DNA from: Streptomyces pilosus
GTDB lineage: Bacteria > Actinomycetota > Actinomycetes > Streptomycetales > Streptomycetaceae
NCBI RefSeq assembly: GCF_014649835.1
Contig: NZ_BMTU01000013.1
Coordinates: forward strand, 157,109-221,108
Direction: 5' to 3'
Length of the DNA: 64,000 nt
Positions 9,338-18,145 of this stretch are shown one piece after another. Every line of letters begins with the position of its first letter. The stretch's first letter is position 1. Both the position numbers and the translations under genes were made by a program. A model generated the notes under the pieces. The model saw only the letters and a program-made list of their open reading frames with translations. It did no database searches and had not been told where the DNA came from.

Positions 9338-10851
9338 GCGGTCACCCCGGTGTTCTCCCGGGTGGTGTCATGTCCGGCGGGGACCGCGCGCAGCACGGCG
9401 TACTCGGAGAGGTCCACGCGTCGTGTCTCCCGCCGGAACTCGCTGGTCGTCCCCGGCCAGATGGTGGTGTTGCGCCCGCTCTCGTCGAGGTACCAGCTGG
9501 TGCAGCCGCCGGTGTTCCACACCGTGCGCTTCATCCGCTCCTGCACCCGGTGGTTCCAGGCGCGCACGGCGCTGGGGCGGGCGTCGAGGGCGACGCGGCC
9601 ACCGAGGACGTCCAGCTGGCGCATGTAGTCGGCCAGGTAGTTCAGCTGGGACTCGATCATCAGGATCATGGAGGAGTTCCCCAGGCCGGTGTTGGGCCCG
9701 ATGATCGTCATCCAGTTGGGGAACCCGGCGGCGGCCGCGCCGCGCAGCGCCTGCATGCCGCCCGCCCAGGTCTCGGCGAGGGTCTTGCCCTCCGCCCCGA
9801 CGACCCGCTCCGCGATGGGCATGTCGGTGACGTGGAAGCCGGTGCCGAACACGATCGCGTCGACCTCGGCCTCGGTCCCGTCGGCGCCGACGACGGTCGA
9901 TCCGCGCACCTCGCTCAGCCCGCCGGCGACCACGTCCACGTTGGGCCGGGCGAGCGCCGGGTAGTAGGTGCTGGACAGCAGGATCCGCTTGCAGCCGATG
10001 CGGTAGTCCGGGGTGAGTTTGCCCCGCAGGGCCGGGTCCTTGATGGCGCGGCCCATGTTGCGCTTGGCGAGCTGCTCGACGAAGCCGAGCTCACCGGGGT
10101 GCTTGGTGAAGGCCTGGACCTGCAGCTCCCGCACGCCCCAGAGCAGTCCGCGGCGCATCCTGGCGGTGAAGGGCAGCGTGCGGTGCAGGGCCCGCTCGGC
10201 GGCGCTGATGGGCCGGTCGACGCGGGGCAGGACCCAGGCGGGCGTGCGCTGGAACAGCGTCAGCCGGGACACGAGCGGCTGGACGGCCGGCACGATCTGG
10301 ATCGCGGACGCGCCCGTGCCGACCATGGCGACCCGCTTGCCGCGCAGGTCGTAGTCGTGGTCCCACCGGGCGGAGTGGAACACCTTGCCGGGGAAGGTGT
10401 CGAGGCCGGGGACGTCCGGCAGCCTGGGCTCGGAGAGCGGGCCGGTGGCGGAGACCACGACGTCGGCGCTGAGATCGCCGCTGCTGGTCTCGATCTCCCA
10501 GCGCAGCCGCTCGGTGTCCCACGTCATCCGCTTCACCTCCGAGTCGAGGCGGATGTGCGGGCGCAGGCCGAACACGTCGGTGACGTGCTCCAGGTAGGCG
10601 CGGATGTGCTCCTGCCCGGAGAAGGAACGGGGCCAGTCGGGGTTGGGCGCGAAGGAGAAGGAGTACAGGTGCGAGGGCACGTCGCAGGCGCAGCCGGGAT
10701 AGCTGTTGTCGCGCCAGGTGCCACCCACACTGCCCGCCCGTTCCAGGACGACGAAGTCGGTGATCCCCTCACGGCGCAGCCGCACGGCGGCCCCGAGCCC
10801 GCCGAACCCCGACCCGACCACCGCCACCCGTACATGCTCGTGCTCGGCCAT
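9334..10851 (-). CDS. Flavin-containing (Baeyer-Villiger type) monooxygenase
   Basis: A 505-residue FAD/NADPH monooxygenase. An N-terminal Rossmann motif (VVGSGFGGLGAA) binds FAD, and the type I Baeyer-Villiger fingerprint FxGxxxHxxxW appears as FPGKVFHSARWD. A second GTGAS motif binds NADPH. The ATG at 10851 follows a GGAGG with 7-nt spacing, better than the upstream in-frame ATG. It is first in an operon with the hydrolase and SDR genes, together forming a ketone-to-ester-to-alcohol/acid route. A MerR regulator is divergently encoded and a perfect 16-bp palindrome lies in the shared promoter region. Confidence 0.92.
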   Translation of the reverse strand: MAEHEHVRVAVVGSGFGGLGAAVRLRREGITDFVVLERAGSVGGTWRDNSYPGCACDVPSHLYSFSFAPNPDWPRSFSGQEHIRAYLEHVTDVFGLRPHIRLDSEVKRMTWDTERLRWEIETSSGDLSADVVVSATGPLSEPRLPDVPGLDTFPGKVFHSARWDHDYDLRGKRVAMVGTGASAIQIVPAVQPLVSRLTLFQRTPAWVLPRVDRPISAAERALHRTLPFTARMRRGLLWGVRELQVQAFTKHPGELGFVEQLAKRNMGRAIKDPALRGKLTPDYRIGCKRILLSSTYYPALARPNVDVVAGGLSEVRGSTVVGADGTEAEVDAIVFGTGFHVTDMPIAERVVGAEGKTLAETWAGGMQALRGAAAAGFPNWMTIIGPNTGLGNSSMILMIESQLNYLADYMRQLDVLGGRVALDARPSAVRAWNHRVQERMKRTVWNTGGCTSWYLDESGRNTTIWPGTTSEFRRETRRVDLSEYAVLRAVPAGHDTTRENTGVTA

Positions 10852-10882
10852 CCCGAAGCCTCCACGCATCGCTCAGAACCCT

Positions 10883-10898
10883 GCCAGTGAACACTGGC
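10883..10898. promoter_or_regulatory. Perfect palindrome in the monooxygenase/merR promoter region
   Basis: GCCAGTG-AA-CACTGGC, a perfect inverted repeat 32 bp upstream of the monooxygenase start and 85 bp upstream of merR. Its position overlaps where RNA polymerase would bind for the operon. A shorter palindrome TACCGaCGGTA (10956-10966) lies close to the merR start. Both are candidate regulator sites. Confidence 0.55.
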
Positions 10899-10983
10899 GC
10901 AATGGGGAGAGTAGAGCAGCTCCGTACTGATGGGTAGGGGGCGTGCGAGGAAACTTACCGACGGTACGCCCTAGGCTTCAGGT

Positions 10984-11649
10984 GTGGCAGACGACAGCGC
11001 GGAACCGGGTGAGCGGCGCGAGTACCGCATGCAGGAGCTGGCCGGGCTGGCCGGCATCACGGTGCGCACGCTGCGCTTCTACCGCGAGCGCAAGCTGATC
11101 CCGCCGCCCCGCCGCGAGGGCCGCATCGCCTGGTACGACGACCACCACCTGGCCCGCCTGCGCACGATCACCGCACTGCTGGAACGCGGCCACACCCTGA
11201 ACGGCATAGCCGAACTGGCGGAGGCCTTCGACCACGGCCGCGACGTCGGCGAGCTCCTCGGCATGGACGTGCCCACCGAGGAGACGCCGGTCCGCCTCAC
11301 CCCCGAGGAACTCGCCGACCACTTCTCCGGCCAGGTCACCCCGGAGAACCTGGCCGCCGCACTGGACCTCGGCTACCTGGGCGTCGACGGCGAGGAGATC
11401 GTCCACATCAGCCGCCGCCTGCTGGACGTCTCCTCGGCGCTGGTCCGCGAGGGCATCCCGCTCGCCGAGGTGCTCCGCACCGGCGCCGAGGTCCGCACCC
11501 ACGCCGACACCCTGGCCGACCTCTTCGCCGGCCTGATCCTCCGCCACGCCCCGGAGGAGGCCGTGCACCGCCTGCGCCCGCTGGCCCGCAGCGTGGTCGA
11601 CGCGGAGCTGTCCCTGGCCCTGGACCGGCGGCTGCGCAAGCGGGACTGA
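10984..11649 (+). CDS. MerR-family transcriptional regulator
   Basis: A 221-residue regulator. The winged helix is at the N terminus (YRMQELAGLAGITVRTLRFY, then RREGRIAWYDDHHLARLR), with a helical effector domain of about 140 residues. It lacks the metal-binding cysteine pattern of the heavy-metal MerR proteins, so an organic effector is more likely. The GTG start lies only 6 nt after a TAGGCT -10-like hexamer, suggesting a leaderless transcript. It is divergent from the monooxygenase-hydrolase-SDR operon and presumably controls it. Confidence 0.88.
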   Translation: MADDSAEPGERREYRMQELAGLAGITVRTLRFYRERKLIPPPRREGRIAWYDDHHLARLRTITALLERGHTLNGIAELAEAFDHGRDVGELLGMDVPTEETPVRLTPEELADHFSGQVTPENLAAALDLGYLGVDGEEIVHISRRLLDVSSALVREGIPLAEVLRTGAEVRTHADTLADLFAGLILRHAPEEAVHRLRPLARSVVDAELSLALDRRLRKRD

Positions 11650-11661
11650 ACCCCTGGCTGT

Positions 11662-11678
11662 GGCCCCCGGCGGGGGCC
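11662..11678. terminator. Short GC hairpin between convergent genes
   Basis: GGCCCCC-GGC-GGGGGCC, a perfect 7-bp stem with a 3-nt loop, in the 33-bp gap between the merR stop and the end of the convergent acetyltransferase gene. The position favours bidirectional termination. Confidence 0.6.
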
Positions 11679-11682
11679 CGGC

Positions 11683-12165
11683 TCACAGCCGCCGGTAGTA
11701 GACGGCCACCGGGAGCCGCGTGCAGCCGAGCTTCTCGTACAGGGCCCTGGCGGGTGCGTGGAAGTCGTCCCCTCCGGTGCCGATCTCGACCACCTCGGCC
11801 CCCAGGGCCCGCATCCGCGCGAAGGCGTGCTCGCACAGGGCGGTGCCCACGTGGCGCCGGCGGTGCCCGGCCGGGACGGCGAGGAGGGTGACGCTGCCGT
11901 TCCTCCGGTCCGGGTCGACGCTCCACGCCACGTACCCCGCGAGGTCGCCCTCGTGCTCGGCGACGGCGACGTACGTGTGCCGCTCGGGTGCGTGGAGTCC
12001 GGCGACCTGCCGGCGGTAGTCGTCCCGCCAGTCGCCGTGCTGGTTGGCGAAAACGGCCTCACCCACCAGGGGACGGAAGGACTCCTCGTAGAACGGCCGG
12101 AACGTGTCGATGGTCAGTTCGGTGAGGGGAATCAGATCGTGCGGGGTGAACGCGCGGATGTGCAC
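11683..12165 (-). CDS. GNAT-family N-acetyltransferase
   Basis: A 160-residue acetyltransferase. The core AVPAGHRRRHVGTALCEHA is the acetyl-CoA pyrophosphate-binding loop (R/Q-x-x-G-x-G/A pattern), and FHAPARALYEKLGCTRL is the usual C-terminal strand/helix. The GTG start gives the family length. It is convergent with merR and 170 bp from the end of the exonuclease gene. The acceptor substrate is unknown. Confidence 0.85.
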   Translation of the reverse strand: MHIRAFTPHDLIPLTELTIDTFRPFYEESFRPLVGEAVFANQHGDWRDDYRRQVAGLHAPERHTYVAVAEHEGDLAGYVAWSVDPDRRNGSVTLLAVPAGHRRRHVGTALCEHAFARMRALGAEVVEIGTGGDDFHAPARALYEKLGCTRLPVAVYYRRL

Positions 12166-12333
12166 GGGAGTGCGCCTTTCGGGCTGAGGGCTCGATACCC
12201 GGACGGTCCGGGGGTACCGGTCGGCCCGCTCGCGGCCGCGATCGGCGTGAGCGGGGCCCTCAGTGGCGGGTGCGGCAGGCCGCGTGACACTCCATGGGTC
12301 GCATTTTAGTACCCGGGCGGCCCGGCCGTCGGC

Positions 12334-13146
12334 TCAGCCGGCCGCCCGCTCGTAGACCACGGTCACCGGCGCGTGGTCCGACCACCGCTCGGCGTGCGTG
12401 GCGGCCCGCTCGACGTACGCCTTGACGGCACGGGCCGCCAGCCCCGGCGTCGCCATCTGGTAGTCGATCCTCCAGCCGGTGTCGTTGTCGAAGGCCCGCC
12501 CCCGGTAGGACCACCACGAGTACGGCCCCTCCGCCTCCGGGTGCAGCGCCCGCACGACGTCGACGTAGCCGCCGTCGGCCGGGTCGAGGACGCGCGAGAG
12601 CCACTCCCGCTCCTCCGGCAGGAACCCGGAGTTCTTGGTGTTCCCCCGCCAGTTCCTCAGGTCGGCCTTCTCATGGGCGATGTTCCAGTCCCCGCAGACG
12701 ACGACCTCGCGCCCCTCGGCGGCGGCCCGCTCCCGCAGTCCCTTCAGATGGGCGAGGAACTCGCCCATGAACCGGACCTTCTCGTCCTGCCGCTCGGTCC
12801 CGACCTCCCCGGAGGGCAGGTACAGCGAGGCGACGGTCACACCCGGCAGATCGGCCTCCACGTACCGCCCGCTGCCGTCGAACTCCGCCGACCCGAACCC
12901 GACCCGCACCCGGTCCGGCTCACGCCGGGTGTACAGCGACACCCCGGCACGCCCCTTCGCGGCGGCGGGCGCGTGCACGACATGCCACCCCTCGGGCTCC
13001 CGCACGGACTCCGGCAGTTGCTGCGCCTCCGCCCGCACCTCCTGGAGGCACAGCACATCGGCGGAGGTCCCGGCCAGCCACTCCACGAATCCCTTCTTGG
13101 CGGCGGCCCGCAGTCCATTGACATTGACGGAGGTCACAGTAAGCAC
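12334..13146 (-). CDS. xthA: Exodeoxyribonuclease III (AP endonuclease)
   Basis: A 270-residue exonuclease III/AP endonuclease acting in base-excision repair. Diagnostic motifs in order are SVNVNGLRAA (metal ligand Asn), CLQEVRA (Glu), the YLPSGE region, GDWNIAH (catalytic Asp/Asn) and SDHAPVTV (Asp-His pair). The length matches E. coli ExoIII (268 aa). The GTG at 13146 places the conserved VTSVNVNG start directly at the N terminus. The upstream in-frame ATG would add 11 residues. No Shine-Dalgarno is visible, so the transcript may be leaderless. The divergent acetyltransferase gene begins 51 bp away. Confidence 0.94.
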   Translation of the reverse strand: MLTVTSVNVNGLRAAAKKGFVEWLAGTSADVLCLQEVRAEAQQLPESVREPEGWHVVHAPAAAKGRAGVSLYTRREPDRVRVGFGSAEFDGSGRYVEADLPGVTVASLYLPSGEVGTERQDEKVRFMGEFLAHLKGLRERAAAEGREVVVCGDWNIAHEKADLRNWRGNTKNSGFLPEEREWLSRVLDPADGGYVDVVRALHPEAEGPYSWWSYRGRAFDNDTGWRIDYQMATPGLAARAVKAYVERAATHAERWSDHAPVTVVYERAAG

Positions 13147-13196
13147 CAGGGCACGATACGACACCGCACGTCGGAGCATGTTTTACGGTATTCGGC

Positions 13197-13673
13197 ATGG
13201 ATATCCGCCGGGTCCCCTACGACCACCCCGACGCCGTGAAGCTGGACGCCGAAGTCCAGGCCGAGTACCACGTCCGCTACGGCGACGGCGGGGACTCCAC
13301 CCCCATGCACCCGGCGGACTTCACACCCCCGAACGGCATCTACCTGATCGCCTACGACGAGGCCGGCGTCCCCGTGGCCTCCGGCGGCTGGCGCGTCCAG
13401 AACGCCAACGGCGAGGGCAACCTCGACGGCGACGCCGAGCTGAAGCGCATGTACGTGATCGAGCAGATGCGCGGCCGCGGCCTCGCCCGCCGCGTCCTGG
13501 CCGCCCTGGAGGACGACGCCCGCGCGGCCGGCCGCCTCCGCATGGTCCTGGAAACCGGCACACAGCAGCCGGAGGCCATCGCCCTGTACACCTCCAGCGG
13601 CTACGCCCCCTGCGAGAAGTTCGGCTACTACCGCTTCCACGAGGACAGCCGCTGCTACGCCAAGCCGCTGTAA
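13197..13673 (+). CDS. GNAT-family N-acetyltransferase
   Basis: A 158-residue acetyltransferase of the compact GNAT type. The acetyl-CoA loop is VIEQMRGRGLARRVLAAL near residue 85, followed by the ETGTQQPEAIALYTSSGY motif typical of this subgroup. The ATG follows TTTTACGGTATTCGGC without a ribosome-binding site, which suggests a leaderless start. It is divergent from xthA. The substrate is unknown. Confidence 0.88.
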   Translation: MDIRRVPYDHPDAVKLDAEVQAEYHVRYGDGGDSTPMHPADFTPPNGIYLIAYDEAGVPVASGGWRVQNANGEGNLDGDAELKRMYVIEQMRGRGLARRVLAALEDDARAAGRLRMVLETGTQQPEAIALYTSSGYAPCEKFGYYRFHEDSRCYAKPL

Positions 13674-13856
13674 CCACGGCCTCCGTCCCTCCCGACCCAA
13701 CCGGAAGTACGGCGCCGCCCGGGACCTGCCGTGTCCAGGGAGCACGCTCGGCGCGGTTGCCGTGCGTCGCAAAATCGGTCGACAGACGCAGCCGTGAACC
13801 ACTGTGATGGCCGCGACTGCCCGCCGCTCGGAGCGGGCCGGCCGCGGGAGTTGTCC

Positions 13857-14756
13857 TTGGCAGCTGTGAGTACGGCGGACACACGCCCCCGGATCGATGA
13901 GGCGCTGGTCAGGCGCCTGATCGACACTCAGTTCCCGCAGTGGGCGGGGCTGCCCCTGAAGCTGCTCGACCCCGCCGGCTCCGATCATGTGATCCACCGG
14001 TTGGGCGAGGAGCTGTCCGTCCGGCTTCCGCGCCATCCCGGAGCCATCGGGCAGGCCAGGAAGGAATTCCGGTGGCTGCCCGAACTCGCCCCGCACCTTC
14101 CCCTGGCCATCCCGGAACCACTGGGAGTGGGCCACCCCGGCTTCGGTTATCCGTGGCCGTGGGCGGTGTCCCGCTGGCTGGAGGGCGAGGTGGCGACCGT
14201 CGACGCACTGGGCGACTCCTCCGGGGCGGCGCTGGAACTGGCTCGATTCCTGGCCGCCCTGCAGCGGTGCACGGTCGAGGACATCCCCGCCGGGGACACC
14301 GGGGATGCCCTCGCCGGCCGCCCGTTGTCCGACCGGGACCGCGCGACGCGGGCGGCCATCGCCCAGGTCGACGGCGTGTTCGACACGACAGCGATGACGG
14401 AACTGTGGGACGCGGCGCTGAGCGCGCCCGGATGGGACCGCCCCCCGGTGTGGTTCCACGGCGACTTCCACACCGGCAACCTGCTGACCTCCAACGGCCG
14501 CCTCAGTGCCGTCATCGACTTCGGCGGGCTCGGCACCGGCGACCCGGCCTGCGATCTGATGATCGCCTTCACCCTGATGTCGGCGGACAGCCGAGCCGTC
14601 TTCCGCGAGGCGCTCGGCGTGGACGACGCCACCTGGACGCGGGGCCGCGGTTGGGCCCTGGCCACCGGCCTGAACGCCTACACCACCTACGCCGCCGTCA
14701 ACCCCCGGGTCGCCGCGCAGACGACCCGGCAGATCACCCAGGCCCTCGTCGGCTAG
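13857..14756 (+). CDS. Aminoglycoside-phosphotransferase-family kinase
   Basis: A 299-residue protein-kinase-like-fold phosphotransferase. The catalytic loop is WFHGDFHTGNLL (Asp base and metal-binding Asn) and the metal-binding DFG equivalent is VIDFGGLGTGDPACD. The N-terminal lobe carries the RLPR strand in place of the usual VLK. TTG at 13857 is preceded by GGGAG with 6-nt spacing; GTG at 13866 is an alternative. The substrate could be an antibiotic, amino sugar or metabolite. Chromosomal homologues are common in this lineage and are not necessarily resistance genes. Confidence 0.85.
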   Translation: MAAVSTADTRPRIDEALVRRLIDTQFPQWAGLPLKLLDPAGSDHVIHRLGEELSVRLPRHPGAIGQARKEFRWLPELAPHLPLAIPEPLGVGHPGFGYPWPWAVSRWLEGEVATVDALGDSSGAALELARFLAALQRCTVEDIPAGDTGDALAGRPLSDRDRATRAAIAQVDGVFDTTAMTELWDAALSAPGWDRPPVWFHGDFHTGNLLTSNGRLSAVIDFGGLGTGDPACDLMIAFTLMSADSRAVFREALGVDDATWTRGRGWALATGLNAYTTYAAVNPRVAAQTTRQITQALVG

Positions 14757-15247
14757 CAGGTGATCCGCGGCTCACGCCCCGGTCAGTCCAGACCGGGCCG
14801 GAAGTACGCCTCGTCCCGGTACGTGCCGTCCGGCCATCCCACGATCACCGTGGCCGGGATCCCCCGCCTGCTCGGCCTGACCCGGAGCGGAACCTCCCGC
14901 GTCTCTCCCGCACCGAGCGGCCGTGCGAGCACGGAGTCACACTCCCGCCGGTTCAGCAGTCCAGGTCTTAGGCACATCCGTATCCCAGCGAGCCACGGTA
15001 GGAACACGCGGTCCTCCCGATCACGAGCGCCCGCACTCCAAGATCACTCCGCCGACGCACCACGCGACCCGGGTACCGCACACCACCCGGCCGAGATGTG
15101 AGTACAGGTACTCAAGCGTCCTGGTGGCCGATACGGAGGAGACAGAAGACGATCTTCCGCTACCGTCCATGACGATCACGACGACACTGCGCTCGCACGC
15201 TCACACCGGCTCGGCGACGCACTGCACGGCACGGGGAGGCTCCACGC
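14757..15247. other. 491-bp gap with a possible gene remnant
   Basis: No full gene is supported. On the minus strand, 14783-15007 encodes 74 residues ending RGIPATVIVGWPDGTYRDEAYFRPGLD, which has natural-looking composition and may be the 3' end of a decayed gene or a very small protein. I see no convincing upstream continuation. The right half holds the palindrome at 15099-15114 and presumably the promoter of the following three-gene module. Confidence 0.4.
15099..15114. promoter_or_regulatory. Inverted repeat upstream of the WXG-like module
   Basis: TGAGTAC-AG-GTACTCA, a perfect 7-bp inverted repeat with a 2-bp centre, 133 bp upstream of the first gene of the module. It is symmetric and located as expected for a dimeric regulator site. 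The protein that binds it is not identifiable here. Confidence 0.5.
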
Positions 15248-15691
15248 ATGGCGTGGGAGGAATGGGAGCAGTCGAAGGCCGCGGCAGCTCAACAGCACAC
15301 CGCACAGACACAGTTGAACCAACTCCCCGCCGACCAGGGCGGCGGCGCACCCGACCTCCTCTCGAACCGGCCGGCCTGGACCAAGGCCGGAGAGGACATC
15401 GGCGCGCTGCGTGAGGACATCAGCAAGGCGACGGCGAAGCTGAAGGCAGGCCAGACAGGTCTCGGCAGCGACACCGGCTGCCTGACCGCCGCGGCCCAGA
15501 AGGACATCCACGCCTCGTGGCAGACCTACATCACCAAGGTCAGCGGGCGCTGCGGGAAGCTGTCCGACCTCCTGGTGAAGGCGGGCAACTACCAGTCCGA
15601 GACGGAGCAGTCGATCAGGGCTGAGATCACCACGCTGGACACGATGTACGCGGACACGCCGGCCGTCGGCGGCCGGACGAAGGAACGATGA
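15248..15691 (+). CDS. WXG100-like helical protein, first gene of a three-gene module
   Basis: A 147-residue all-helical, cysteine-poor protein with two long amphipathic segments separated by a Gly-rich turn (QTGLGSDTG), then SWQTYITKVSGRCGKL. This resembles the helical hairpin of WXG100/ESX-associated substrates, with a W-x-T rather than strict W-x-G signature. A GGGGAGG lies 8 nt before the ATG. Its stop overlaps the start of the next gene (ATGA), and the third gene also overlaps, so the three are probably made together. ESX (type VII) export is inferred by analogy. No secretion-machine gene is in the window. Confidence 0.7.
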   Translation: MAWEEWEQSKAAAAQQHTAQTQLNQLPADQGGGAPDLLSNRPAWTKAGEDIGALREDISKATAKLKAGQTGLGSDTGCLTAAAQKDIHASWQTYITKVSGRCGKLSDLLVKAGNYQSETEQSIRAEITTLDTMYADTPAVGGRTKER

Positions 15692-17511
15692 CGCCCGCCA
15701 TGGATCTCGCGACGCTCAAAGCACTCAAGCCGGCCGAATACTCCGAGGCCGCCGACGGCTATCGCAGTACCGCGAAGATGGCGAGCGCGGCCAAGGACGA
15801 CATCGAGCACCGGATCGCCGTGGCCATGCGAACCCAGCTGAAAGGCAAGGCCGCGGAGGAGGCGGTCGGCCAAGTCGCCCTCGTAGGGATGAACTTCCAC
15901 TACATCCAGACCCAGTGCGGTCTCATCGGCACCGCTCTCGAAGCGTTCTCGTACGAGCTGGAAGCGGCCAAGAGGAAACTCGACACCGCGTTGGCGCACG
16001 CCAGGACCGCAGGCCTCACCGTGAACCCCGACGGCTCGGTCACCTATCCGGCCGGCGGGGAGAAGGCCGAGGACGGCAAGACCCCACCGGGCGGCACGGT
16101 CAACGGCCTGACGGACGGCACGGCATCCGCTGTCGGCCGCCAGGCCGCCAACTTCGACCCCAACCCGAAACACCGCCTCGCCCAGGACTGCGCCGACCTC
16201 ATCGCCAGCGCCCTCAAGGACGCCACCGAAGCCGACGAGAAGTGGGCACCGAAACTCCGCGCCCTGAAGGCGGACGACGACCTCACCGTCTCCGCCGAGG
16301 ACTGGGCGGACACGTCCTCGGACACGAAGGGCGTGAGCACAGCCGGCGAGGAGTACCTCAACTCACTCCCACGACCGCCCAAGGACGGTGGCCCCGCGGA
16401 CAACGCGCAGTGGTGGAAGTCCCTTAGCCCTGAGGAACAAGCCGCATGGCTCGCGGCCGACCCCAAGGCAGTAGGTGGGCTGAACGGGCTACCGGCCACA
16501 GTTCGAGACGAAGCCAATCGTGTCGTTTTCAACGAGACACGTGCTCGACTTGAACTCGAGTTGGATGCGATGCCAAAGCCACCCGCCAATGAGTGGACTT
16601 GGATCACCACAGGCCCATACCCCTCCAAAGTGCACACTGATGAATGGATGAACTGGCACCGAGAATACGGAGAACGCTACACACAGTTGAACCAGACCCT
16701 CTCCGGCATGGAGTACATCCAGAACCGTTTCGACCGGACGGGGACAGGTGACCTACCAGAGGCATACCTCCTCGGATTTGATACCGGCGGGCTGGGCGAC
16801 GGGAAGGTCATCCTCGCCAATGGAAATCCAGACGAGGCGAACCATGTGGCCGTTTACGTTCCCGGCACATATTCCGGTCTCGACAAGATTGGGGAAGGTG
16901 AGGACCACGGGGACCTCGGTCGCGCGGAGAGACTGTGGGACGAAAGCCACAAACTAATGCCTACCAGTGCGATTTCCACAATCACCTGGCTTGATTACAA
17001 CGCTCCGGACAGCATCGTTCCACAGGCGACTAACGGCGAATACGCAGAAGAAGGAGGCCCGCGGCTCTACGACTTCATGCAAGGGAACAGGGAAGCGCAC
17101 ATGAATACCTCCGACAGCGCTGCCCACACCACAGTCATCGGGCACAGCTATGGAAGCACAGTCGTTGGGGTTTCGGCGCAGTCCGGAAACTGGAGAGACC
17201 CTTCGGCCGTTGACGACTACATCTTCGCTGGCAGTCCAGGTGTTCAGGCTGACCATGCAGCTGATCTCGGTGCTGGCGCTGACCACGTTTGGGCTATGGG
17301 CGCCCCCTGGGACGACCAGGTTGTACGCCAAGGCGGTCGCCTGATGGGACTTGGCGACAGTCTCACCATTCCCACCGATGAAAGATTCGGCGGAAATGTC
17401 ATGAGGAGTGACTCAGACGGGCACGGTGGGTTCTGGGACGAGAACTCGACGAGCCTCCGCAACCAAGCTGCCGTACTCACCGGAAACTATCAATGGGTCG
17501 AACGTGAATAG
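15688..17511 (+). CDS. Helical N-domain / alpha-beta hydrolase fusion (DUF1023-like)
   Basis: A 607-residue two-part protein. Residues 1-about 230 are helical and Ala-rich, like the export/packaging domain of WXG-type substrates. From about 360 on it is an alpha/beta hydrolase of the DUF1023 type, with the nucleophile elbow VIGHSYGSTV at Ser487, HVWAMGAPWDD and a late SDGHGGFWD supplying Asp and His candidates. Codon use changes sharply near base 16,430: upstream codons end almost always in G/C, while downstream A/T-ending codons become frequent. This suggests the C-terminal module was exchanged. It overlaps both neighbouring genes. A secreted lipase/esterase or toxin-like effector is possible. 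Confidence 0.75.
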   Translation: MTPAMDLATLKALKPAEYSEAADGYRSTAKMASAAKDDIEHRIAVAMRTQLKGKAAEEAVGQVALVGMNFHYIQTQCGLIGTALEAFSYELEAAKRKLDTALAHARTAGLTVNPDGSVTYPAGGEKAEDGKTPPGGTVNGLTDGTASAVGRQAANFDPNPKHRLAQDCADLIASALKDATEADEKWAPKLRALKADDDLTVSAEDWADTSSDTKGVSTAGEEYLNSLPRPPKDGGPADNAQWWKSLSPEEQAAWLAADPKAVGGLNGLPATVRDEANRVVFNETRARLELELDAMPKPPANEWTWITTGPYPSKVHTDEWMNWHREYGERYTQLNQTLSGMEYIQNRFDRTGTGDLPEAYLLGFDTGGLGDGKVILANGNPDEANHVAVYVPGTYSGLDKIGEGEDHGDLGRAERLWDESHKLMPTSAISTITWLDYNAPDSIVPQATNGEYAEEGGPRLYDFMQGNREAHMNTSDSAAHTTVIGHSYGSTVVGVSAQSGNWRDPSAVDDYIFAGSPGVQADHAADLGAGADHVWAMGAPWDDQVVRQGGRLMGLGDSLTIPTDERFGGNVMRSDSDGHGGFWDENSTSLRNQAAVLTGNYQWVERE

Positions 17512-18010
17512 GTATATTTCGAGATTCGCATACATTGCTGCGGCCGTCTCCATCCTGGCCGCTTGCTCGTCGGAAGGTCAGGATGACATGAAAACACGCA
17601 AAAGCGAAGAAGTCCGGGCGGAGGTCGAAGAGGCGTCCAGTCGCATTTTCGAGATCATGGCCCTTACTGGAAAGACGACAAACACGCGTGCCGCAACGGT
17701 CAGGTGCAGTGATTACGCCGAGGATGAGGACGTGTATCGCGCTCGCCACCCGTGGAGCGTATACAACGTTCCGGTCCCAGAGCTGCGAAAAGCCATGACC
17801 CGGCTCAGTGAAGGACTTCGAAAGGAAGGCTGGACCATTACCAAGGATGGCGTGGACGACAGTCAAGCCAAAGCGCCCCAAATCATCGCCGAGTCCAAGG
17901 GGGCGGAGTACTCAGTGGACTTGCGACTGCTCGATCAGACCAAGTACAGCAATAACCCCTCACTGATTGAGGTAACAGTCGTATCGGCGTGCTACCGCTC
18001 CAAGCAATGA
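17504..18010 (+). CDS. Putative lipoprotein, third gene of the module
   Basis: A 168-residue protein with a signal peptide (NRYISRFAYIAAAVSIL) and the lipobox LAAC giving a lipidated Cys near residue 21. It would therefore be anchored on the outer face of the membrane. The mature part is charged, with two further cysteines (VRCSDYAED near residue 67 and VVSACYRS at the end) that could pair. The GTG start overlaps the hydrolase stop by 8 bp. Its GC content is as low as the hydrolase C-terminal half, so the two look co-inherited. An immunity or partner role for the hydrolase is a hypothesis. Confidence 0.75.
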   Translation: MNRYISRFAYIAAAVSILAACSSEGQDDMKTRKSEEVRAEVEEASSRIFEIMALTGKTTNTRAATVRCSDYAEDEDVYRARHPWSVYNVPVPELRKAMTRLSEGLRKEGWTITKDGVDDSQAKAPQIIAESKGAEYSVDLRLLDQTKYSNNPSLIEVTVVSACYRSKQ

Positions 18011-18145
18011 AATGCCTCTGGCTGACCGGGTGACCTCGACGTGCTTCGCAGGGCGCCGCCTCGGTCGAGTCGTGCCCTCCAGACGACTGCCGGTTTGCAG
18101 CCCGAGACGCGACGTCACCCTTATGGGCGATGTTGCCCTGCCCAG

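Noticed and set aside
13857..14756. Antibiotic-resistance gene call for the phosphotransferase
   Set aside because: The fold is clear but substrate residues cannot be judged by eye, and such kinases are common in metabolism.
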